From positions 32,836,656 to 32,900,655 of the forward strand of contig OW388291.1 of assembly GCA_936450465.1 (NCBI GenBank): a stretch of DNA of 64,000 nucleotides, given 5' to 3'. The stretch comes from Gibbula magus. Taxonomy: Eukaryota > Mollusca > Gastropoda > Trochida > Trochidae. The translations under genes and the position numbers were made by a program. This document shows, in pieces, positions 34,595-48,285 of the stretch. The notes under the pieces are model-generated. The model had not been told where the DNA came from. It saw only the letters and a list, made by a program, of their open reading frames with translations, and made no database searches. How positions within the stretch are numbered: the first letter of the stretch is position 1; each line of letters starts with the position of its first letter.

Positions 34595-34837
34595 GTAAGA
34601 ATTCGCATTTTGAAAGCGTCAATTGGTGGTAGGTTGATTTGTTTGAGAGACTCACCTTTTGGGAATAATTCAATGAGAAAAAGCTTAGAATTTTAAATAT
34701 ATCATACATTGATCAAGAAAATCACCTTTAGGACATGTCGACAAAGGCAGGAATTTGCTGCATCTAGAATATATTGATTAGTTGTCAGTCAACGTGTTCC
34801 TTGTTGGAATTCCATGTATGTGTTCAATAGACAAAGG

Positions 34838-37250
34838 TAAGACCTTTCATTGCATTGTGATAATACCGTTTAGTTAAAAGGTTAATAGCGGCGAGATTAA
34901 ATTTGCACATTAAGGATACTCTCTACCTATATGAATGATTAGTGTAGAGGGCTATTTGAGTCGTATTGTTTTTAAAGATAACAGGATGTAAATCATATTT
35001 AACAATCTATTATTGCATATAGAAGTTATCATCGTTTGTTGATAAGCAAGGGATAGCTGTGGGTGATGCTATGCATTGTTTAAGTATTCTGTAGTGATTA
35101 ATATTACTGAAATGTGTCTAAGAAAGGTCATCATTAACGTTGACTATTATGCTGTCAGTGATATAATGGGCTTTCTCTGCTATTGATGTAAGACATCCAA
35201 ATCTTTATTCAAATGATTCTCTCAGGGAATAAGTATGGTTGATGTGCGAATGGTTCAAGTGAGAATATAGCTTTACCTGATTTTAATAGCATATAATAAC
35301 GCATGTTGTTATAAGTCGTCTGGATAACTGAATAAGGATTGAAGACAAGGTTGTAACTGTTGAGGCAGGATAAGTGGGAGACTGACTGATTGCAGGTCGT
35401 TGGATAATGGCTCATTAACTTTAAGAGCTCAGGGACAGTCCCCACCAACTGATTCACTCGTGTTCTCTTTAAACGACAATCGATGATCGACGTTAACGTT
35501 AGCACTGCATCGTACACATACATTATATCCAAACATATTCAAATGTTTAATTATACGTTTTTGGAAAAGTTTTAGATTTTGTTTTATTGTAGATTACTTC
35601 TAGTACTACTATTAGTTACATAACACCTGTTGGTCTAGAATAAAGTACAGAGAACTTCAAGTGTCGTTATCACCTGTTTTCTTTATAGTAACCACAGTAG
35701 CACAATCGAACTATTATCATGATCATTGCTGACTTCAAACGGTCTCATTGTAGATTCTTATAATAAGATGACTGTTCATCATTCTGAATTTTTTAATTTG
35801 ATTAATCTAATCAGCTAGCATACATGTATTTTAGTATTGCTTTAAAATAGTAATAACTTTTATCTTCCATACCGAACAACGAGTTTGCAGAAGGACTTTC
35901 AAACTTTTTAATGAGATAATAGTTTTATAAATACATATGCCTTATATATAATTCAATCAGAAAATAATGTGCATGCATCATGTCGATAAATGTACATGTA
36001 ATACATTATTCATGTTGTCAACTTGGTACAATTAAATTCATGTCATTTTCAAGTTTTAAATATCCCCCATATGATCACGTCGACGGATTCGACATTTTAG
36101 GATATAAATGTGCACTTTCTTACATATTGAAGTGACATGAAAGAATCATATATTTTACTTATTATTGTCTGTATATCATGATTGATTAAAGTAGAGGAAA
36201 GACGTCATCAAACTTTTAAATATTATAAAAGTGTTTAAGTGTAAAGAGGTCAGGTAGAGCTTTCTTCAAAAACCAAGACACCTAAACATGTCGTCATATA
36301 ATGTACACCAATCGTCAAACCTGCCTGAGGCTGTCCAGTTTATTTTGGAAGAGGAAATAGCCAAGATCAGTTGTTGTTGACAAAGACATTTACATTAGGT
36401 TTTCAACAAATTTGCCATATGCCGCCTTGAAGCAAAATTATGTTTTATATTATGTGTCATGTGTTATGTGTTTTATGATATTAGATTGTTAAATTTTCTG
36501 GGGCCATTAATGGCGTCTTTGCCTATACATTTACCTAGAATAAAGTTCAAGCTGCTTTCTTGGCCAAAATCCGAAAATGACGTAAAGCTAACGCTAGAGA
36601 CTCATATGGCATCATATTATGTCCATTTAATGTATGCATGACTTTTTAAGTTTCAGAAATAAAACGAAGTATAATTTTCCTTTTTTATAATAAATGAATT
36701 TATTTTCTTCTAATATATGTGGCCACATTCTTTTACATGTATATCCATCATCATAGTGGAACAATAAATAACTTTTAGTCACAAGTGGGTATAATACCCC
36801 AAAATGAAACAATGTACAATTGGTATTCCGGTTACCAGATGCTACAGTCAAATCAGTTGTAAGTCTGTAAGAATCTATTATGAGAAGCAATTCATATTCT
36901 AATGAAATAGATGACCAAGCGCCTGTGTTTGCTTAAAGCTGTGGTTCAAACATGAATTATAAATGCATACATTCTGTTATCTTTTAAGAATCGTGTTTCT
37001 GAAATAACATCGTTATATTGTCTTTATTATTTCTCTATAAATTCCATGCCAATTCTAATAGCTCTACTTATTTCAAATTAATGAATATTCCTTTTCCAAA
37101 GAATAAACATTTGGTGATATTGATGTCCTATTGACGTAAATAATAAAACGAGGAAGGAATTATAAATGGTAGAACAACTGTAAGAACAGAAAGGTTAATC
37201 GGAATTGGAAAAACGGAAACGTTAGACAGATGGATAAAGGTTTCAGAATA
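34838..37250. other. Non-coding, one small frame of note
   Basis: AT-rich. A minus-strand frame of 107 codons (35209-35532) has no recognisable motif. A 30-codon plus-strand frame at 36288-36380 is noted separately. Confidence 0.4.
36288..36380 (+). CDS. Possible small open frame or exon
   Basis: ATG to TGA encoding 30 residues with balanced composition, including LPEAVQFILEEEIAKISC, unlike the Phe/Ile/Asn/Lys-rich translations typical of the surrounding AT-rich DNA. The predicted middle would be an acidic amphipathic helix. There is no homologue I recognise and no clear splice context. It may be chance. Confidence 0.15.
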   Translation: MSSYNVHQSSNLPEAVQFILEEEIAKISCC

Positions 37251-37254
37251 TATA

Positions 37255-37590
37255 GATAATATCTGTCTTTTCTTGACAAGTACCATCTTATCTCATCGAG
37301 TGAGTTAGAAAAGTATGAACTTTTCTACCTCACAAGACGAGTTAAACAACATTTGTCAAAACAGATATTCTATTTATTATATCATTATTTCAGTTTTTTT
37401 TATGTTGACATGCAGTGATTTCAACTGTAAACGTACAGCCTTCGCAAGCTAACACTATGACGCCATAACATTGTCCCGATGACGTCACGCGAGTGGCGAT
37501 AAAGTTTATCGTCACTCAGTAGAGTGGTGCTAAAGGTTATCGCCACTGTAGCTTGGTAGAGGGTTTATTTCACTGATAGAATTGAGTATC
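37255..37590. repeat. Diverged hairpin-plus-CRE element
   Basis: TCTTTTCTTGACAAGTACCA and, about 80 bp on, the inverted counterpart (ACATTTGTCAAAACAGAT) match the stem at 30925-31014 with mutations. The tail has ACACTATGACGCCATAAC, GATGACGTCACGCG and TGTAGCTTGGTAGAGGGTTT with TTTCACTGAT. The last is shared with 31266-31300 (TGTAGCTTGATAGACAGTTT). Same family, older copy. Confidence 0.75.
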
Positions 37591-39360
37591 TCACTCTAAA
37601 TAAAACTCATATATTAGAAAGGTTATTTAAACCCCCATTATAATGATATGTTTGCCTGATTTAATTAAAGCATTTCGTTATACACCTTACCTTTTGTACT
37701 GAACTACGGGTATAAAGAAACAAAATACTTCATTAAATATTTCGCTCACATTCCGTTTCTTACTTTCAAAAGAGTCATTTTCCTAAGTAGACTTTTCCAT
37801 TGGATTATAATGATGCCATCAAGTCGTTTTGATGGACCCTTCTATAATGGTCTTCACATACATGTACGTGGCAGTATTCTTTCTACATTATTCATGTATT
37901 TCTTCCCGCTTTACCTACTAGGTAACTCTCGTCTAAATGCAAAACTACTTTCTTAACTTCTGAAGCCAAATCAACAATTTACGAGTAAAACACAGAATCC
38001 TACACGGCATGTTTTTGTACTTTGATGACAATTCCAGGCAGTTCTAACTTGCGTTTCTGTTAACATTGCATGCAATGCGCAAAATACATAATCCAACACA
38101 ACAAGCTTTTATAGAGATTCTTATTGCGATTCCTGGCACTTCCAACAAGCCTTTCCGTGATAATTGCTTGCAATACATCAGACCTAAAGTAGCATCATTT
38201 TATTATCTTCGAAGAACTTCTCGCCATTAGATTCTGTCTCATTTCGCCGCGATATTATCCAAAATAATGTCCCTGTTAATTTTATCTAATTGCTGTTGGT
38301 GTCTAGCTAGTTTACAAATTAAATTCCCTTCCTAAGTCTAATGATCAGACGAGTGGTGATTGATGTATTGCGGAATACTACGGCAATAATGTATTGTCTG
38401 TCAATATTACCTTCAATCTAGATTGAATTATAGGATCGTTCATTTTTTGTCTTATTACAAATCTTTAAGAGTGTGGAGAGGTTAGCCGTTGTTATACTGT
38501 TGTTTGTATCCATATATTACTATCTTTACTAATTATATCAAAGTAAACGTTGTTAATATAAGTGTGTTAGTGAAGTAGATAAAACATTGTCAGTCAACAT
38601 TTGCCTTAAAGCGTTTTACAGAGTGAGAAACCCCAATTAGATATAAGAATTATAATAGCAAGGAAGTGTACCTTTTATATCAAACACGCTCAGTAATCAT
38701 ACTTGATGTAGTCTTGAGAATGAATCGGCATAAGAACGTACGGTATTTGATATTCCCTTTCAATATTCACTTAACAGTGCATATCAAAGTGTTGGACCAC
38801 TGCGCTGACAGAATGACGCTGAAGTGACGTTGTAAATAGTGTCGTCTTTGTCTTATTCTCTTGTAGTACATTATTCATTGTGCGAAATACGCGGAAGTAA
38901 TGTCATTACAAGGACGCTGTTATCATGACCTCGGGCGTTATTGATTTATCTTACAATGTTATCAATGAGGTGCAAGAGCTGGACAGTTCAATTAACACAA
39001 TAAGTCGATACCATTAAATGTTCGTAAACATAAATCGTGATCGTTATTTTCAAGTGTTGTTTTTTTGTTGTTTTTTTGTGTTTTAGGTGTTTTTGGCTTA
39101 ACTTTGGGGAGGAAATTGGAAATTGGCTTGTATTATCCTCAAACATACATGTACATGTTTAACATCGTCTAAGGTTTCATAGACGTATTTACAGAAGAAG
39201 GTTGTTAATTGAATCATGATGACATGTTGAGGCTGTTATGTCAGTGAGGAAATGTATATCTTAATTTTTATTTTCAGTACCCTTGTACAGTAAATCAGTC
39301 CTTCGTTTAAGAATTTCACTCACACCAACATTTACCTTCTCGAGAGTGCACATGTATGTT
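37591..39360. other. Non-coding, nothing recognised
   Basis: AT-rich with no frames above 60 codons worth noting and no recognised element ends. Confidence 0.45.
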
Positions 39361-39367
39361 ACATGTC

Positions 39368-39412
39368 CTTGTATATGAGCCTGTGGCCTTCATACATGAA
39401 TAAAGATAGAAA
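39368..39412 (+). repeat. LINE 3' tail fragment
   Basis: GAGCCTGTGGCCTTCATACA followed by TGAATAAAGATAG matches the 3' end of the LINE at 17120-17160 (GGCCTGTGGCCTTCTAAGTA, AATAAAGATTG). Only the extreme 3' end is present. Confidence 0.6.
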
Positions 39413-39483
39413 AGAACCGCATTTACCATAAAATGACACAATTAACGAAATAATAAAATATTTCATTATATTCTTTTTTCAAT

Positions 39484-39800
39484 AAATAGAGAATCTCACC
39501 CAAGTGTCTTCTGATATCAAATATATCAACACGAGTTGATAAAAGTTAAAAAATATCCGAGGCTTGCCGAGGATATTTTGACTTTTATTAACGAGTGTTG
39601 ATTTATTTGATATCAGAAGACACGAGGGTGAGATTCTATTTATCATTCAAAATCATTCTTCATTAGTTTTTAATGAAAAATGAAAATATCTGAACACAAA
39701 ACTGCCATTTGGCTTCCAGTGCTGTGATGTCAGAGCATTGTGACGTCATTGTGATTATGACGTCATAGCATTGTGATGTCATTATTTGATAATGTAAAAT
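39484..39800. repeat. Long hairpin (158 bp, 3-nt loop) with CRE-rich tail
   Basis: Arms 39484-39562 and 39566-39641 pair almost throughout (AATAGAGAATCTCACCCAAG at one end; AAAATATCCGAGGC facing GCCGAGGATATTTT at the centre). The tail has CATTGTGACGTCATTGTG (about 39739) and ATTATGACGTCATAGC (about 39757) plus TGATGTCA variants. The design is the same as at 30-31 kb, though the stem sequence is different. Confidence 0.85.
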
Positions 39801-40172
39801 CATTGTGATGTCATGTAGCTGACGCCAACAGGGCATTGTTCAAAATCTACTGTCAAAACGATATCTCCTAGGAGATATTGCTTGATCTCATACAAGCGAT
39901 ATCTACTGTGGAACCCAGTTTTGGATGATAAATAAGACATCGCACTACAAATGCAATAGTTCAGACACAAGATCTGTGCACTGTAGCTCGCTTATAATGT
40001 TGTTCACCATAACGAACGTGGTAGGGACCACACTGTATTTGTGGCCACGTCACTGAGAATGCACGTCATTACGACCAGTTTACTTAAAATTGGAGAGAAA
40101 TTATCAGATCAAGTCCAACTGGAATGTATTATCAACACTATAAACAAACACTAGTTTGTGAAAAATACAAAG
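39801..40172. other. Non-coding spacer
   Basis: Contains a short dyad (CGATATCTCCTAGGAGATAT at about 39859) and no gene. Confidence 0.4.
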
Positions 40173-40174
40173 TA

Positions 40175-40651
40175 CAGTGACGTGCCAAAAGTATTGCAAC
40201 AATCTCCGTTGAAATAAATAAATAATTTTGACTCTTTTGACAGTGACCAAAAACATATAAAACTTAGCATGTTTGTAATCTAACAACTTAAGATTATGTT
40301 CATAATGTTAAAATTCATTAAATTTGAGCATTGTTTCGGAAAACAGCAAATTAATGACTGTGTATTTTTATTGTACCGTCACTTCTCCATTGCCACCATT
40401 ATATATGTAAGCAGACCTAAAAACCAGGGAAGATGGACATAGCTCGGTAATCTTTTAACTGTTTTGTTAAATAATGTTGTATCTAAAATCAGAAATTGTG
40501 TACGTGTTGCAGAGTAAAGTTTCTATTTTCATGTCAATTTTAAGTAAAAAATTTAAAATTTAAAATATTAAAATCATCTATGCTAGACTGAATTAACATG
40601 GGACCCTATGGGGGAAACAACGATTGTTGCAATACTTTTGGCACATCACTA
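40175..40651. mobile_element. 477-bp Tc1/mariner-type MITE
   Basis: Inverted ends of 30 bp, CAGTGACGTGCCAAAAGTAT with TGCAACAATC (40175-40204) and its complement at 40622-40651, with two mismatches. TA on both sides (40173-40174 and 40652-40653). No transposase inside. The ends differ from those of the Tc1 and mariner elements in this window, so another family mobilised it. Confidence 0.88.
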
Positions 40652-40653
40652 TA

Positions 40654-42340
40654 CACAGAGAGATGTAAGATATTGTAAACGTTGTAACCTAAGTGTAATC
40701 GGTTAGACTATATAATAAACTGTCAAATGCTAAATTTAAATCGCGAAAGACATCTACCCACAACAAAATACTTTTATAACAATATATTTAGTATACGTTC
40801 TAACGAACCCTACTGTCGTACATATACTTTCACATTTGCATACTGGAGCGGTCTTCAGATAAGTTCAGCTGAGCTTGTTGACCAATCCAATTCATGTATT
40901 GTCTTCATGAAATAAATATGTGTAAACCAAGGAGAGCTGACCGCCCCTGACTGTCGCAATGAGAGTAACACCAACCTTTGCTATGTTGATACTGCCGAAC
41001 TGTCAAGTATACGGGTACTAAAGTATCAAATTTGTTTGATCTCTTGTTATAGTAATTAACCCGGTATAGTATCGTATGTTTTCAATTACTTCACCATGAT
41101 TTTAAAAGCTTCTCCATGGTATACCGGTGTATAAAGAAAGAGTAAAAGAGAAATATGCTCTTAACTCATTTACGGTAATCACATTTTTTCATAGTAGTGA
41201 TCAGCCCTGCCTTCAGTTACACATTGTTCGCGGCGGGCATCCTGCTTTTAGCATTGAGTGTTCGTGAACGCTCGCGAACATGCCCAGACATTTCGTGTTA
41301 CTGTACGCAGGGCAAATTTGCACTCTCCCGGCCATACTAAAACAAACTGTATTTCACGCTGTCCCGGTACCAACTTTAATTAAAATTACGCTTTCCCGGG
41401 CCGACAACTGTGTAATATGAGTTATATGACTTTAAAAAAGTCATTTTCGTAACTTCTTGAAACTTGAGCTACATGTACAATTGCAAATAAACGTTTCAAG
41501 GGTGTTACATGGAAATGAATAAAATATCTATTATAAAAACACAACATCTTTGATAGTATTAAAAATGTAATCTTTATTTTAGTTATTTAATTTTACCCTT
41601 TTTAATGGATTGTTTTGTCGAATTCAATTATCAGGAGTGTCAAATACAGTGTATAGTTAACATACACAATTAAATCGTCACTGTCTTAGCGTTAATTAGT
41701 ATCATCAATATCAATGAGAGAAGTTTGTATGCAGTACACGTAGCTACCTGTGAAGTAAATTAGATATACGCGCTGACATCCATTTGTTAATGTCAACACT
41801 TCCGACGTAAATTCGAATGAGATCATGTACAGACCACAAACAAGAATTCGCTAGGAACTGTCAAGATGGCGGTCCATGTAATTCTGGCCAAACAGTAAAT
41901 GAGGAGGAACAATCCATCAGCAATATATTACTGGTTGGTTGACAGAAAAGAAAGTAGGAGTGAAAAGTTTGTGGTTTTGGTTTCTGAGTTGCACATTAAT
42001 CCCCTGAAGCATGTACGCTCAAGATTAGCGGCATTGAATATCAACTTTGTTCTAATGATGAATTATACCGACCATCCTATATATCGTTATGTTTATCGTT
42101 AAATGCCGGTTTTTATGATATGCCAGATGTGAAACAGTTATCTTTTATTATGTCATGCCCATATATTTTTAGGATTACTGCCAAAACCTGCATGGACGTT
42201 TTAGATGTTAGAAAATCCCTTCTATACAAATAGGAAGCTTTTATAACTTTTTAACAATATTTTCTACACTGTATATGTATATATATATAATTTATATATA
42301 AAATGTATTTTATAGGAAAATGTAGTCTTTTATATATGTG
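40654..42340. other. Non-coding, nothing recognised
   Basis: Includes a slightly GC-richer stretch at 41220-41410 without recognisable content and a 67-codon frame at 41899-42102 with no known motif. Confidence 0.4.
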
Positions 42341-42489
42341 TATACTTCTTTTTAACTTTTTTTATAGTCTCTCATAATCCCATGAGGGATGGCTCATCAT
42401 TTGTATCTTGTTTCCTTTGTAAATGTATATTTGTATGAGGTGAGACTTGTAATAAAATATCTGTCTGTCTGTCTGTCTGTCTGTCTGTC
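42340..42489 (+). repeat. LINE-like 3' end with CTGT microsatellite
   Basis: GGTGAGACTTGTAATAAAAT followed by (ATCTGTCTGTCTG)n resembles the microsatellite-ended 3' terminus of RTE/CR1-type elements. Only the 3' end can be seen. Confidence 0.5.
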
Positions 42490-43540
42490 CTATACATTTA
42501 CATACAACCTGCTAATTAATGTGTTGTTACATTGCATACTTAATATCAACATGTGTCTATTTGTTACTCTCTCGAAAACCAATTTTAAATAGGTGATATG
42601 CTACCAATTAATGACATTTCAGATGTAACTTATGACGTTTGACATGTATGTCAATGACATTATTGCTGTGTTCACATTCATACGTCATGGCTTTTAAGAA
42701 GGTGAGATGTTGGTAAGAGTATGTCTAGTACACATATTCGTTTCTACAATGGACATAGCATTACCGATCTGTTCCCACCAAGACATACCATTCAGCATAA
42801 ACCCAAAGTATCTCTTCGGTCTGACAGTGAGTGCTATTTCATCAAATCCGCTGAAAGTCCTATTCTAAGGCTTAATTTTGTACGTTGACCTTTACCTTTC
42901 TGACAAATTGCACATTTTTTCTGTCAACAGATTTTATAGAGTTACATTATCTGTACGTTTAAGATAAAGCTCGGGAAATGAAAATATTGATTTTGCTGGA
43001 TTCCCGCCAAAGGTTATATTGTCAAACAGGATCTCTGGTGTAATCACCCTGATACTCTTTGTATTTGTTAGATTATTTCTTGACAATAAAATGACTTTGC
43101 TATATGGACGGGGTTTCGGTTGATGCATTGATGGCTGGCTTATTAAGTCTTGAACACCTTGGACAGAACCGGCTCGCAGTTTATCAATGAATATGCCAAC
43201 ATCCAGGTTAATGTCTGAAAGTGGGTGAACATTACCTGCATACTGATTATTCGTTCAATGTGGATGTATTCAAAAGTGTACCGTCTGTGGATACGATTTG
43301 GCGTACGTAGATAAAACGCAGTGCTTTACCGTTGCTAACACTATGAATGGAAATGGTTAAAAGTAAGTTAACGATTTGTATCCAGAAATCAATATGTTCT
43401 GAATAACAAGTTCTTTATTATGAACATACAGAATTTGCTTTCCAGAAAATGTATTTAAATTCTAAATGTCCTTCGATGAAGTAATTTGCAACCGTTATCA
43501 TATCAAAAGATGAGGTGCAATGTTTCCCTGATTTCCGTAT
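42490..43540. other. Non-coding, nothing recognised
   Basis: No gene or repeat boundaries noticed. Confidence 0.4.
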
Positions 43541-43795
43541 ATAATTAATTCGCATATCATTCATTCGTATATCATTCATTCGCATATCATTCATTCATAT
43601 ATCACTCATTCGTATACCATTCGTTCATTTATCATTCATTCATTTATCATTCATTCATTTATCATTCATTCATACATGTATATCATTAATTCGTATATCA
43701 TTTATTCATTTATCATTCATTCATTTATCATTCATTCATACATGTATATCATTAATTCGTATATCATTCATTCATATAACATTCATTGTCATTTT
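43541..43795 (+). repeat. Minisatellite of about 15-16-bp units
   Basis: Repeats of ATTCATTCGTATATC, ATTCATTCATTTATC and similar, about 15 copies, with one internal higher-order duplication containing CATACATGTATATCATTAAT. Confidence 0.9.
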
Positions 43796-46550
43796 CCAAC
43801 ATTTTTCATTTTGAAGGTTGACACTTCTGTAACTACTGGCCTCTGTTAAAGAATGACATCACTCACATTGCAACAACCAATACTGACCTTCCTTTCTCTT
43901 TATAACTTAACTTGTACTTGACCACCAAAATACCAGTATTTTATAAATGCAAATATCCAAAAGCAGTGAAACAATATTTAATTTGAAAAACTTTTTGTTA
44001 GACAGCTAGATAATGATTCTATCAAAAATAGTATTTTTCTGACATATTTTCTCAATATTAGCTGACAGCAAATTACCATCTACCTCTCATCCGCGCATCT
44101 TCACTCAATATTGGATATTATGTTCACAAGTACACTCAGCATGAAAGTATGTATTTTACATACATACATTTTTGAATATCGATATATTATACAAAATGTA
44201 TTTCATTTGACGAACGTGCAGTGTCAACAACGTTGATGAAACCGACACGTCGCTCTTGGGGATTTGGGGGAACCATTTTTATGAAAGCTGTCATATCTTT
44301 TGGCTTATTAACTTCCTAGGATTAACAGCAAGTTGACCCTAAAGAAGAAAAAAACATCACTTGCCAAGTAGCTACTTATTCCTTGAGGGCCTACAACATC
44401 CGTATCCGTGGGTTTGTAGGACCTAAATCCATATATTAAATGGAAACCACCTGATATAGGTCAAATCTTGAAAACACAGTAGCAGGTGCGTATTTCTAAC
44501 TGAAGTATCATTGGTAAGTACATTTAAAACGATTTTCTTGAGATCCAATGACAAGTGGACACATGGCATTACTTTGAAAATTTTATTGAATATCTATCCT
44601 TTGACAGGTGAAAGCTAAAATTCACCTCTATTGTATTCATGACGTTTAACAGACAATGTACTGAAGTAAAAGAATAAATAATCACAATATCACAAACTGT
44701 CCCGCTTGTACATAACCAAAAATGCAGATGATGATCTTAGAAAAAAGTTTGATGAGAATAGATACGAAGACATTACTTTCGTTTAGATTTGACTTGTAAG
44801 GCTAGACGTATATCTTATATTGTCAATCAGCCTGAAGAAAGGATTTAAGATGATTTATATAGAATGTAGATAACACTATATCTGTTTTAACGTGGGATGG
44901 CCTGGTTTAAGTTAAATGGAACTTTTGTGTTCATAGCTCTTTGCCCAGTGACAAATATTGTTCAACATATCATGAACATCGATTTTTGATTTGTGAAATG
45001 TTAATCTAGCAAGGCCGATTGATGTCGTTGATTAAATCATCATATCAGTAAAAATAAAGTTAAAAAGTAAAGAGGTATTGAGACATTGGTTTCCCATGAT
45101 CACACTGTTGATGAAATTTGAATAAAAACTGTTAATGACATCTAAAAGACATTCTTTGTAACAATTACGTTTCATTAGTTTTATCACATCAGGTGGTTAC
45201 ATTCGCTAACTGCGTATTTGTCATCAGAGGATTTATAACCTAGTTGGCTTTCTAACTGATTAACTTTACCAGTATGGCAAGGGACTGTGAAATAGCCATA
45301 TGATTCTGGAAGTCAAAAAATATATGGTTTAAGTTATATTTGCATGTCATACAGCTGTAAAAGAGCTACATCGACATGCCTGTTTTATAATTCTGATACA
45401 CGCTGCGTGGACTATTATTCCATGCAGTTTAATGCAGTCTATGAATGGTATATACTATGTATAGATAGGTGTAAATCCAAATGAATTCATTATCAACGTA
45501 CACGCAATATTGCAGTGTTGTTTTCAGATATGTGTCAGTTTAACATGTTACCCGGACGCTTTTCTGTGAGTGACGGGTAACACCGGTAAGGCAGAACACA
45601 TTGACTAAAGTACTTACTACTGTCACTGATATTAGTGAATAATTCATTTTTCCGATTTACTTAAGAACTTTGCGTGCCTTGCAATCTGTTTTTGTAGATA
45701 TTCGATATTTGATCAACCTAAAGTACTAACGTGATGAATGTAGTGAGTGGATTAAAACGAGGGAAGCCAGGGGAAATAGCGGGAGCTTCAAAGCTCCGGG
45801 GAATGAAATTAGCCAAACCATCTCAAGTGGCGATGAACACATATAGGCAGGCTTTGGCGGTTTGAAAGAGACATTTAATATCCCTATTCTTCTGTTGAAT
45901 TGAATTTACGAATGCCACGGCATGGCCAATTCAAAGGAACACAGCTTCGACTTCGTCAACAAAATCAGCCCGCAACGTTTATTTCTCCAAGTCTCACAAA
46001 GTGTCTTTGGACTAACTTAAGCTATAACCAATAACACCTAGCATCGTCACCCTTTATTGTCATATCACCTCATTAGATTCAAATCGAAAATATCAACTAC
46101 TTTGAAAGGAAATAATTTAATCTAACACATACGTGATGTCTACATTGTATTCCTTACCAACATTTGTTAAGTTATGATTTTTTTACAATAATCAAATACA
46201 TATACACTGAAAAAAATCCTTGATTTTAGTCCCGCAGCACACACATTATTATTTTGTCTCACACATTCCAATTGCTCGCTTCACGTTAATTTGATAAAGT
46301 CATGGTTGTGAGATCAAAGCCGCTGTCCACTCTCGGAGGAGGTGGCAACATGACCATGCAGTGACCGTTGTCTAATGTGTTTATAAATTGTAGATCAATT
46401 AATGAATAATTTATTGGACTCTCATCAGCTGACACGAGATGATGATCCTTATGGTACACTGGGCCAGTTCTTGGGGATTTAATTTCTAATGACAGATGAA
46501 GATCGCAAATTGTCAGACATTTAACCAAGGAAAAACAAGTTAAGATTCAT
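43796..46550. other. Non-coding, nothing recognised
   Basis: AT-rich. A minus-strand frame of 80 codons (46286-46528) with no motif is the only sizeable one. Confidence 0.4.
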
Positions 46551-46656
46551 CAGTGCCGGATCAAGGGGTTGTCCATTGGTGCCCTCCCCCCCCCCCCCCC
46601 TTTCAAAATTCCTGGACCCCCATCCCCCTTTCAAAATACCTGGATCCGCCATTGTT
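46551..46656. repeat. C-rich dispersed repeat with inverted GGATC ends
   Basis: TGCCGGATCAAGGGGTTGTC on the left, a run of 17-18 C, TTTCAAAATTCCTGGACCCC and CCCCCTTTCAAAATACCTGG then ATCCGCCATTG on the right. The two half-repeats (CCC...TTTCAAAAT-x-CCTGG) and the GGATC-type ends look like a small dispersed element seen in other invertebrates; I give no family name. Confidence 0.5.
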
Positions 46657-48036
46657 CATATAACCTAAATGCCTATTTTTTCCTTTTAAAATAAAATATG
46701 GTAATGGTTACATGGGTTACGTATGTGCTCACACATATGGATCAAGCGTTCGAACGACGAATATGCCAATATCAATTTAGTTACACTATTATACGTTTTC
46801 CCTGAACAATGGTGGGATCGTCGATATGATTATTATAAAAAGTCACTAGTTCTTATAGTTAAATCGTAAATGAGTACACGTGAATCAATGCGTATTGAAT
46901 CCGTTGTCAATGGGAACACCATGTCCCTTTGATGTCTTCGCCGATAGTGCCACAAATATCTCGAATTGGTTTTTTGAAGTTCTTGATTCGATTCAAAGGT
47001 GTTCGAGGACGGAACAAGAAAAATTACATACATGTTTTAAGCAAATTGGTTTACACAAAGTACTTACTGGCATGTATGACATGAGGTTGGATCTTATAGG
47101 TTTTCAAATAGTGTAAAAGACCGCCCATATCACATTCTGTAGAAACACGCACATGCAGACAATTGTAAGGTCACGTGTGTACCTGATAAACACCATTTCA
47201 TGTATACATCAGTCATATCATATTTTCAAGATTGTCCTTTATGATTCTACCAATAACAAGTCTGGAGTCAACTTAGAAGATTGCTCCTCTGAGACTTTCC
47301 CCCGTTTGGACGGGAGAAATTTAAACATCCGAGAGCATCACATTCAACTAAACTGTAATGATTAGTACCATGTACATCGCAGACAACCATTCATAACTGG
47401 TTCTCAGACCAACCTCAGTTTAATGACTTGAAACGGCATCAAGGGAAATATGAAAATTAAAATCCTAAATATCTGTCGTCACCACTTTATATAGTACCGG
47501 TAAGCACATATCTGAGATTACATACATCTAGTATGCATCTCTCCAAAGGAGAAAGACATTCACGGAAGCAATTGCTAAATGTGGTATCATTTTATGGTAC
47601 ATGTCCTGGAAAGAAAATTAACAAAGAGTTTGTACCTCACTTTCGGCACCGAAACATTACGTAAATAAAATATTTTATCAAATTGAAATGTTTCCAATAA
47701 GTAGACAACCTTTGTTGACAAAATCAGTTCAATGTTGATACTAATAAAGTTGAAATTACAATTTGCAAGGCAATAAATGAAGAGAAATTCACACTGTTAT
47801 CTAACATCCTAAATAAAGAAGATACGGCAATACAAAGTTTAAAACAAAAGATAATTCACAAACTCAATCATAACATAATCACCTGTCTATCAGTATCAGT
47901 TGTTTGATTTACGAATGTGCCGGATGTTTATAAACATAAGCAGAAAACTACAAGGCCATGCAAATCTGTTCATATTAAGATACTTTCAGAATAACCAACT
48001 GTTAATTGAAATGATTGCTACTCAAAGAGACATCAG
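46657..48036. other. Non-coding or unassigned short frames
   Basis: A plus-strand frame 46880-47116 (78 codons from a GTG) encodes CPFDVFADSATNISNWFFEV followed by a Cys- and Gln-containing segment of fairly balanced composition. I recognise no family and see no splice support. Confidence 0.3.
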
Positions 48037-48251
48037 ATGTTTGAAGGAGCCGCCGATTCCAAAATGAATATGGAAGTAACTAATGAGCAGAACGTGATTG
48101 ATAAAATAAAATTCCAGCTACAGAAGGTTGATAATAACTTCCGTCTTGAGAATCTGGTCACGATAATTGACAGATGTCAAGTTGACCATCCAATTAATTA
48201 TAGAAATACGTTTATCAATTTTGGAAAACTAACTTATTTTCCGGTCATACA
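48037..48251 (+). CDS. Possible exon, unknown product
   Basis: From the ATG at 48037 the frame reads with balanced composition (NVIDKIKFQLQKVDNNFRLE, NLVTIIDRCQVDHPINYRNT). At 48251/48252 there is a donor-like CAT|GTGAGT. The open frame continues to a stop at 48285 if unspliced. An acceptor-like TTTCAG lies near 47990 but a stop intervenes in this frame at 48007. I do not recognise the protein. Confidence 0.2.
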
Positions 48252-48285
48252 TGTGAGTCGTAGAAGGGTATTAACATGTATATAA

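Noticed and set aside
43541..43795. CRISPR-like array
   Set aside because: Units are contiguous with no unique spacers; it is a minisatellite in a eukaryotic setting.
46880..47116. 78-codon frame with Cys residues
   Set aside because: Begins at GTG, no signal peptide, no splice support, no recognisable family; left as unassigned sequence.
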